Below are positions 6,894 to 11,820 of a DNA stretch of 11,820 nt, in pieces. Position 1 is the first letter of the stretch, and each line of letters begins with the position of its first letter. The notes below the pieces were generated by a model. That model did no database searches and was not told the origin of the DNA. It saw nothing but the letters and a program-made list of their open reading frames with translations. The position numbers and the translations under genes were made by a program. Source of the stretch: Actinomycetes bacterium (GTDB taxonomy: Bacteria; Actinomycetota; Coriobacteriia; Coriobacteriales; Eggerthellaceae); contig JAEZDJ010000077.1 of assembly GCA_023429565.1 (NCBI GenBank), positions 1 through 11,820 of the forward strand. Direction: 5' to 3'.

Positions 6894-7742
6894 TCAGGCT
6901 TCAAAAACTGCCGGATCAGACAGCTCGACGAGAATCGAAAGACCTCCGAGCCCCGTCGCAGTGGCATGCCAGGCGCCGTTGCGCCACTCGACAGCTCCCG
7001 CCTCATCGAGGCGGTCGACGAAGCGCATCGCATACATGCGCGGTTTTTGGACGAGAGGGTCACCGTTGATAAGTTTCCCGAGGACTTTTTGCGTGGCGCC
7101 GTATTCCTTCATAGCCTCTTCAAGGACGATTCGGTATATCTTCCGATAGACGGACTCGTCTTCAAAAAGCCTCCGCAGACGATCGCTCGGCGCATCGGCA
7201 TTCACAACGGCAACGCCTTCAGGAGATGCAGCCCAATAGAGAACAGGCATCGTCGCAGGCTTCAGGTATTCCACGCCATCTATCACCACCCGTTCAGGCT
7301 CTGCATTCTTTTCAACGCTCTCGTAGTCTTGTCCATCGGAGGTCAATCGGCGTAAAGCGCCCGCACGCACAAGCATCATGCAGAGATTGCTGGAGGAATA
7401 GACGCTTCTGTTGTCCATCTGCCAAGACGCTATCTTGTCAACAAGCTCGGCGTTTGGAATCGGGCTGACCGTGGCCGCAAGAATGTTCTTCAGCGTTTTG
7501 CGAAACGGGCGCATATGGTCAAACAGCAAGGCTATCCGCTCTTGCACGGGTGCAGTTTGCATGGCTTCAGCTTCCCGTGCCAACTGATCAGATGAAAGAA
7601 ACTCCTTTGGATCGACGGTTATCACACCGCTTTCTGCGGGAGCATCATCGAGTTCCCCATCCTCCCTGACGTCTGCCAGGGGATCATAGCTGTCGACATC
7701 TTCTTCCAGCGAGAGATCGAACAGTTCGTTATCGTACGCCAT
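6894..7742 (-). CDS. Unrecognised protein with two winged-helix-like segments
   Basis: I do not recognise this 282-residue protein. The N-terminal 40 residues are very acidic (for example SLEEDVDSYD). The rest is mixed helix and strand, with no signal peptide, membrane segment or metal motif. Two parts look like winged helices: about 80-135 (TLKNILAATVSPIPNAELVDKI ending in MMLVRAGALRRL) and about 196-262 (a helical stretch, then RMYAMRFVDRLDEAGAVEWRNGAWHATATG, where a helix leads into a wing hairpin). Between them, about 150-182, a strand-rich segment VVIDGVEYLKP/VLYWAASPEGVAVV could be a further wing. This suggests nucleic-acid binding or protein contacts, only as inference. ATG 7742 has a strong AGAGGAG 5 bases upstream. 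It is the first gene of the accessory block, after the structured gap, and precedes the chaperone by 59 bases. Confidence 0.85.
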   Translation of the reverse strand: MAYDNELFDLSLEEDVDSYDPLADVREDGELDDAPAESGVITVDPKEFLSSDQLAREAEAMQTAPVQERIALLFDHMRPFRKTLKNILAATVSPIPNAELVDKIASWQMDNRSVYSSSNLCMMLVRAGALRRLTSDGQDYESVEKNAEPERVVIDGVEYLKPATMPVLYWAASPEGVAVVNADAPSDRLRRLFEDESVYRKIYRIVLEEAMKEYGATQKVLGKLINGDPLVQKPRMYAMRFVDRLDEAGAVEWRNGAWHATATGLGGLSILVELSDPAVFEA

Positions 7743-7890
7743 CTCGTCTCCTCTCCCTTGTTCCTACGTTCCCCGAGCCAGCAGATGGCTCAAAGCTAAA
7801 TATCCGGTCGCTCCACCATTGGCGCCTATAGCCGTGAATGCGCCACACGCGGCACCTGGAAAGGGGTTTCCCCCTGCCAAATCGCATCGA

Positions 7891-7959
7891 AGGCCCCCTT
7901 CCTCTGCACGACTCGATCACTTTGGGGGTTGGGCCTGAGTCGCGCAGAGGAAGGGGCCT
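7891..7959 (-). repeat. Long inverted repeat forming a minus-strand RNA stem
   Basis: The left arm 7891-7914 and right arm 7937-7959 are complementary over 23 positions, with one bulged C and one imperfect pair around a 22-base loop. The imperfect position is A7908 opposite C7943 on the plus strand, but U opposite G in minus-strand RNA. This fits selection for RNA pairing on the transcribed strand. Confidence 0.75.
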
Positions 7960-7960
7960 A

Positions 7961-8000
7961 CGCGAAGAGCCGAGCCCCTTGGACAGGAAAGCTCTTCGCG
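7961..8000 (-). repeat. Perfect 10-base stem just after the DmsC-like stop
   Basis: CGCGAAGAGC (7961-7970) pairs perfectly with GCTCTTCGCG (7991-8000) around a 20-base loop. It begins 8 bases after the DmsC-like stop codon. Part of the loop, GCCCCTT at 7974-7980, can instead pair with AAGGGGC at 7951-7957, which belongs to the long stem next door. The two folds exclude each other. No U-run follows. Confidence 0.65.
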
Positions 8001-8007
8001 CAAAGCA

Positions 8008-8877
8008 TTAATAGAACATGAACATCGACACGCCGGAAACGTAAAACACCGCACGCAAGGCGATAGCCCCGACGAAGGCGCACAAGACCACGGCAGCGCC
8101 CCAAACCTTCCATTTTCCTGATTTATTGCCAAGAAAGGCAGTCAAGATCGTGCCGACTGCGCCAACGAGAATCACCCCGACTACCATATAGGGCATGGCA
8201 TCTTTGGAGAAAGGATTGAGCTCGGGGGTCAAGATTGGCTTGGTGGGATGAGTGAGATCATAATACCAGCCCACATCAGCAATTGCTCCCGACGCCGCAA
8301 AGATGGAAAGGCTGGCTGCAAGAGCGGTCACTGCACTCACAATGGCTCCAATAAGAACAAGCCGTCCCAAACCATCAATCTCGACTCCCTTGACAGCCGC
8401 TATCACGGCCACCGTCGCAGGCCCAAGAACGCACGCCGCTCCAATAATGGAGGCAATCCACAGGACGCTATCCCATGCAGGACGTGCCGGCATCATATAG
8501 GAATGGCCGCATACAATGAGCAGCACGACGCATGCAACGATTGCAAGAACGGCAACCCACGTCGCAATCTTGCCTTCGTGACGCCTGATCTGCGCCAGAT
8601 AAACGACGGCAATGACCGCAAGCACCACGATGGCAATGAGCTCCTGGGTGATGCCCGATGTGATATGGCCAAACCCGTTGAAGATGCGTTCCCAATGCTG
8701 AAGATGCAGAAAGACCGCGATTCCCGAGATGACAAGCAAGACCGCCGAAACGACCCAAGCTTCCATCTGTATGCTTTCGCCTTTCCCCTTGATAGCCACG
8801 TATGCCTGTGTAGAGAACGTGCCCGCACACCATGCAAGAAACGTGGTGAAGAGGAGCAGAGGCCATTGAAGCTCCAT
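8008..8877 (-). CDS. dmsC: DmsC-like membrane anchor and quinol-binding subunit
   Basis: A 289-residue very hydrophobic protein of the DmsC family. Eight membrane helices can be placed at about 6-24, 40-58, 78-96, 104-123, 137-162, 172-197, 230-250 and 258-278. Family marks include WCAGTFSTQAYVA (16-28), HLQHWERIFNGFGHITSGITQELIAI (58-83) and GHSYMMPARPAW (124-135). The subunit holds the reductase on the membrane and oxidises quinol (menaquinol in such anaerobes), passing electrons to the DmsB-type subunit. Its start codon shares one base with the preceding stop (TAATG), so the two are translationally coupled. The final GVSMFMFY is followed by a stop and the structured gap. The NrfD-type anchor is an alternative, but the motifs and size favour DmsC. 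Confidence 0.9.
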   Translation of the reverse strand: MELQWPLLLFTTFLAWCAGTFSTQAYVAIKGKGESIQMEAWVVSAVLLVISGIAVFLHLQHWERIFNGFGHITSGITQELIAIVVLAVIAVVYLAQIRRHEGKIATWVAVLAIVACVVLLIVCGHSYMMPARPAWDSVLWIASIIGAACVLGPATVAVIAAVKGVEIDGLGRLVLIGAIVSAVTALAASLSIFAASGAIADVGWYYDLTHPTKPILTPELNPFSKDAMPYMVVGVILVGAVGTILTAFLGNKSGKWKVWGAAVVLCAFVGAIALRAVFYVSGVSMFMFY

Positions 8878-9554
8878 TACTCATCACCCTTCCATTCACG
8901 ACCGCGCAGCACGTAAACGAAGCTTGGATCATTCCCCGCGTTGGGCAGGTGGTGCACTTCATCGTCCGAGTGCTCTTTGGCAAGCTCGCCAAAAGTAATA
9001 CGGTTACCGGTATAAAGTTGATCATAGCCAAAATCATTGCTGTCACGTTCTTTGGTGTAAGCAACGTTGGGCGCCTCGAATGATTCGATGCCTTTGTCCA
9101 GGTCGCCAAAAAAACGAGCTCGACCGCCGCACTGCACGACGCACTGGGGCAAGCCTCCCTGCGCCGTCAGCTGATTGCACAACGTGCATTTCTCGACCAC
9201 GCGCTCCGTCTCATTCAAATAGCGAACACCGTAGGGACATGCCATGACGCAGAACTGGCACCCGATGCATTTTGACTTGTCTATCTGTATCGTACCGTCA
9301 GCCGTCTTGTGCGACGCCTGAGTAGGGCATACGTCGACACATGCCGGATGCTCGCAATGCTGGCACTGGACGGATAGGTAGTACATGTCTATGTCGTTAG
9401 TGTTCTTGTAATCAGGACGTTTATATGGCCCGATTCGCAGAATCTTATTCCAGTAGTTTCCAATGGGAACATCGTTGACCACCTTGCAGCCGACCATGCA
9501 GGCCATGCATCCCACGCAACGATTCAGATCGGTGACGATCGCATACCGGGTCAT
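8877..9554 (-). CDS. dmsB: DmsB-like ferredoxin subunit with four [4Fe-4S] clusters
   Basis: From ATG 9554 the protein has 225 residues. GGAGG lies 7 bases upstream; a TTG at 9560 would be one base away and is rejected. Four cysteine sets are visible: C13/16/19/23 (CVGCMACMVGC), C64/67/72/76 (CQHCEHPACVDVCP), C96/99/102/106 (CIGCQFCVMACP) and C123/126/138/142 (CTLCNQ...QCVVQC). This is the DmsB/NrfC/PhsB pattern, carrying electrons from the membrane anchor to the catalytic subunit. No signal peptide is present; the subunit would be exported together with the Tat-targeted catalytic subunit. The start lies 2 bases after the catalytic-subunit stop, and its own stop overlaps the anchor start by one base. 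Confidence 0.93.
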   Translation of the reverse strand: MTRYAIVTDLNRCVGCMACMVGCKVVNDVPIGNYWNKILRIGPYKRPDYKNTNDIDMYYLSVQCQHCEHPACVDVCPTQASHKTADGTIQIDKSKCIGCQFCVMACPYGVRYLNETERVVEKCTLCNQLTAQGGLPQCVVQCGGRARFFGDLDKGIESFEAPNVAYTKERDSNDFGYDQLYTGNRITFGELAKEHSDDEVHHLPNAGNDPSFVYVLRGREWKGDE

Positions 9555-9556
9555 GT

Positions 9557-11820
9557 TCAAGCCTCCATCCGTATGTCGTAGTCAGGCAGCCATTCTTTCA
9601 AGCGGGGGTCACTGCTGTCGTATATGATCTCGGTTCCATCTTCCGTCGCACAGGGAATTGGATTGCCATAGGGGCTGTTTTCTGGCGTCGCCTTGTATAT
9701 CTTGCATCGCACGCCACGCATGTGGCTTGAGGCGATAAACTTGTCCTGGCCCTCCGGATCCCATAGGCACTCTGCATTGACCAGATCGAAACCATGCGTC
9801 GGCGCAGGAAGCTCAGGAAACCACCAACCATGCTCGGCATTTGCCCAGCCAGGGGCAATGCCCTCGTAGATATCGACGCATTCGCGGATGGCCGTGCAGT
9901 AGTTTTTGCCGAGATCGGAATGGGGTTCAACTTCGATCCAGGCCCAGTCTCCCTGCTCCAAGCCAAGCTCTTCGGCATCTTTCGGATTGAGTTCTAGGCG
10001 AGGCACAGGCCAAAGTTCGCGACACCAGGGAAGCTGTCTATGCTCGGAGTGAAAATAGACAGGGATGCGACGACCGGTAGTGAGAATAATCGGATATTCC
10101 GTTTTTGATTCTTCAGTCTCCCACGCACCGCCCGGTGCAGAAACGCATGGCTCGTAATTCGGCATCATTTCCTTGAGAGGATCGAATTTGCCCGGCTCGA
10201 ACTCATTTGCCTTGTCGATGCAGTAAGTCTCGAACATGACCGACCATATTTCAACCAGTCCGGAAGCGGTCGGAACGCCGAAATTGTTGTTTGCGGGAGA
10301 CCCGTCTTCGTTGGCAGACCAAGGTGCTGCCGTGCAGGCATCTTTTCCCATGCGCATCCAACCAGTCTCGAAACGACGATAGGTGCCCCAACGGTCCGGT
10401 TCCAAAACCTTGGCGTTCCACCAACCGTGTTCCTGAAAGTCATCGACGAAGTCCTGCATATGTTGCCACTTACATCCAGGATATTTCGTGTCAAAGCCAT
10501 CTATTTCATTGTGCGCCCGGAACCATTCTTCCATGCGATCGTCAGAATCATAAGCACCCGGCCCATCACCCTTGATGTTGGTCCACGTGCCGTTGATGTT
10601 GCCCTGCTTTTCAAAGGACTCAAAGAGCAAGCGATTGACATCATAGTCAAACTTGACATCAGAAGGAGGATCCACTGCACGACACGTCATGCCAATACCA
10701 CCCGAAGCACCTTGGGAAACGCGAATGTTGTTGATTTCGAGCCAATGCGCAACGGGCAGGATAATGTCAGCCATCTCAGTCGAAGGATGATGGAACATGT
10801 TCATGTCAACCCAAAAGTCGAGAGACTTCAGGGCTTCCCAAGCCATATTGGCATTGCCCTCGTTCATAAACGAGCCGGCCTCGTTGATTCCCACACGAAT
10901 GGGATACGGATCGCCAGTGAGAATTGCCTCATACATGCTCACAACGTCGCACCATTCATCGTATTCGGCAAGAACCGGATATTTGTCGGCACCGACCATC
11001 TCCGCATTGCATTCATAGTTGTCAGGAATATTCGTGATGTCGTAGGTTTCGTCGGGATAGTACGGAAGCGGAGTTCCTAAGCCCTTGAGTTGTTTCTTCA
11101 CGGAAATGGGCATATTGGAGCCAGGTGCGGCAGTCGACTGCTCGTCGACGGGAGAACGCGTCAATCCACGATTGCCAGCAGGACCGTCGAAATTGCCTGT
11201 TGTATAGGTCAGGTTCAACACGGCACGCACCGTTTGCGAGCAATTGCCTTCTTGGTCGGGCGACAAATTCAAATGAATGCCACCATTGCCGTAGTTTTGG
11301 CCCTCGGGACGAGTTGCCCAAGCAAGACATGCTTCTTCAATCAGACTGGCATCGAGTTTGGTGATTTCAGAACACCACTCAACTGTGCATTCCTTGACAG
11401 AGTCAGCAAGATAGGACCAGACAGGACGCACGGTGTGCACTGATCCGTCAGCCAACGTGATCTCATGGCTTCCAATCATGTCGAATTCCACGTCAGCGTC
11501 TTCAAGCTCGCCATAAGAAAGCGGAGGCAAGTATCCCTCTTGCGAGGTCCCTTCGTAAACGATCTCCATCTGATCGCGCGTGGGTGCAACATGACTGCAC
11601 CCTTCCCATTGCGTGGTGTCGGTGTCCCAATACACCAAGCCGCCCTGGCCGCCATTGGCCTTCTTGTTCCACGCCATGAAACGGCGAGCCGAGCCGCCGT
11701 CCTTCACATCCATTTCCTTGAGCAGGCGGGTCTTGAGCTTGTCTCCCGTAAGATCCGCCGGAGCAGCGGCAATGGGAGTTGACAGCGTCGTGTAACGGCC
11801 ACCCGTGGGCTCCATGTCGT
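9557..11820 (-). CDS. DMSO reductase-family molybdopterin catalytic subunit (partial, N-terminus outside window)
   Basis: The frame is open to the right edge with no stop; the ATG at 11813-11815 is internal, so about 753 residues of a longer protein are seen. The N-terminal Tat signal, [4Fe-4S] motif and molybdenum ligand are beyond the window. Numbering from that ATG, visible marks are HHPSTEMADIILPVAHWLE (342-360), typical of the cofactor domains, and a C-terminal dinucleotide-binding barrel (about 574-705) with TTGRRIPVYFHSEHRQ, LPWCRELWPVPRLELNP and GDWAWIEVE. It would reduce a substrate with electrons from the DmsB-type subunit. The substrate cannot be told: dimethyl sulfoxide, N-oxides, methionine sulfoxide and aromatic compounds are all handled by relatives in Coriobacteriia, and HSEHRQ/LPWCRELWP recalls the catechol dehydroxylase-like members. 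TGA ends 2 bases before the next gene. The class is firm, the substrate open. Confidence 0.9.
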   Translation of the reverse strand, partial: DMEPTGGRYTTLSTPIAAAPADLTGDKLKTRLLKEMDVKDGGSARRFMAWNKKANGGQGGLVYWDTDTTQWEGCSHVAPTRDQMEIVYEGTSQEGYLPPLSYGELEDADVEFDMIGSHEITLADGSVHTVRPVWSYLADSVKECTVEWCSEITKLDASLIEEACLAWATRPEGQNYGNGGIHLNLSPDQEGNCSQTVRAVLNLTYTTGNFDGPAGNRGLTRSPVDEQSTAAPGSNMPISVKKQLKGLGTPLPYYPDETYDITNIPDNYECNAEMVGADKYPVLAEYDEWCDVVSMYEAILTGDPYPIRVGINEAGSFMNEGNANMAWEALKSLDFWVDMNMFHHPSTEMADIILPVAHWLEINNIRVSQGASGGIGMTCRAVDPPSDVKFDYDVNRLLFESFEKQGNINGTWTNIKGDGPGAYDSDDRMEEWFRAHNEIDGFDTKYPGCKWQHMQDFVDDFQEHGWWNAKVLEPDRWGTYRRFETGWMRMGKDACTAAPWSANEDGSPANNNFGVPTASGLVEIWSVMFETYCIDKANEFEPGKFDPLKEMMPNYEPCVSAPGGAWETEESKTEYPIILTTGRRIPVYFHSEHRQLPWCRELWPVPRLELNPKDAEELGLEQGDWAWIEVEPHSDLGKNYCTAIRECVDIYEGIAPGWANAEHGWWFPELPAPTHGFDLVNAECLWDPEGQDKFIASSHMRGVRCKIYKATPENSPYGNPIPCATEDGTEIIYDSSDPRLKEWLPDYDIRMEA
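9562..9566 (-). promoter_or_regulatory. Ribosome binding site deciding the DmsB-like start
   Basis: Minus strand GGAGG lies 7 bases before ATG 9554, inside the last codons of the catalytic-subunit gene. It makes 9554 the better start over TTG 9560. Confidence 0.75.

Larger units (their letters stand above)
7743..8007 (-). other. Structured intergenic region between the DmsC-like gene and the accessory genes
   Basis: These 265 bases hold no credible gene but much structure. In minus-strand order: a 10-base perfect stem (7991-8000 with 7961-7970), a long imperfect stem (7937-7959 with 7891-7914), a TGGCGC/GCGCCA pair (7840-7845 with 7820-7825) and GAGCCA/TGGCTC (7786-7791 with 7775-7780) in the leader of the next gene. 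No long U-run follows the big stems, so they look more like processing or stabilising structures than standard terminators. An internal promoter for the accessory block is possible; no convincing -10/-35 pair was found. Confidence 0.6.

Noticed and set aside
7961..8000. Standard intrinsic terminator after the DmsC-like gene
   Set aside because: The stem is perfect, but the bases after it on the minus strand are GC-rich without a U-run, and the accessory genes follow in the same direction.
9555..9560. TTG start of the DmsB-like gene at 9560
   Set aside because: GGAGG would be only one base away. The ATG at 9554 has ideal spacing and gives the usual N-terminus of the family.
1..11820. CRISPR array, tRNA or rRNA gene, insertion sequence or attachment site
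   Set aside because: No regularly spaced direct repeats, no cloverleaf or rRNA-like stretch, and no transposase or integrase gene were seen on either strand.

Overview
The window looks like part of the genome of an anaerobic actinobacterium of the Coriobacteriia, most likely Eggerthellaceae. This is inferred from gene content and style: a DmsABC-type molybdoenzyme with a TorD chaperone and NapG/NapH-like ferredoxins, GC-rich sequence, and protein wording typical of gut Eggerthella/Gordonibacter relatives. Nothing in the window fixes the species. Almost everything is on the minus strand and is best read from right to left.

Right part (about 8008 to the right edge): the catalytic molybdopterin subunit (N-terminal part outside the window), its four-cluster ferredoxin subunit and an eight-helix DmsC-like membrane anchor, all tightly coupled. 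Next comes a 265-base gap with no gene (7743-8007) that is full of inverted repeats; their G-U wobbles show they fold as minus-strand RNA. Middle part (2533-7742): an accessory block in the same direction, made of an unrecognised 282-residue protein with winged-helix-like segments, a TorD/DmsD-family chaperone, a Tat-targeted NapG-like 16-cysteine ferredoxin, a NapH-like membrane ferredoxin, and a UvrD/AddA-like superfamily 1 NTPase with degenerate helicase motifs. The reductase genes and this block plausibly form one respiratory system. Quinol electrons enter through the DmsC-like anchor and perhaps also through NapGH, pass through DmsB, and reach the molybdenum site, where an unidentified substrate (an S- or N-oxide or an aromatic compound) is reduced. 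TorD matures the catalytic subunit.

Left part: a single-domain MetE-like methyltransferase of the YxjG/YxjH type (1289-2413), preceded by two dyads and followed by a weak intrinsic terminator; then a LysR-type regulator (277-1200). At the left edge is the 3' end of a plus-strand gene, recognisable as the C-terminal winged helix of a Fic-family protein, which converges on the regulator.

The most unusual element is the UvrD-like NTPase embedded in a respiratory operon. Its Walker A motif is intact, but the motif II glutamate and the motif VI arginine appear to be lost. With the winged-helix-like protein it makes two nucleic-acid-type proteins inside a reductase accessory block, which suggests either regulation of the system or a repurposed NTPase. 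Start codons of three genes (9554, 6120, 4470) were chosen by good Shine-Dalgarno spacing over longer open frames.
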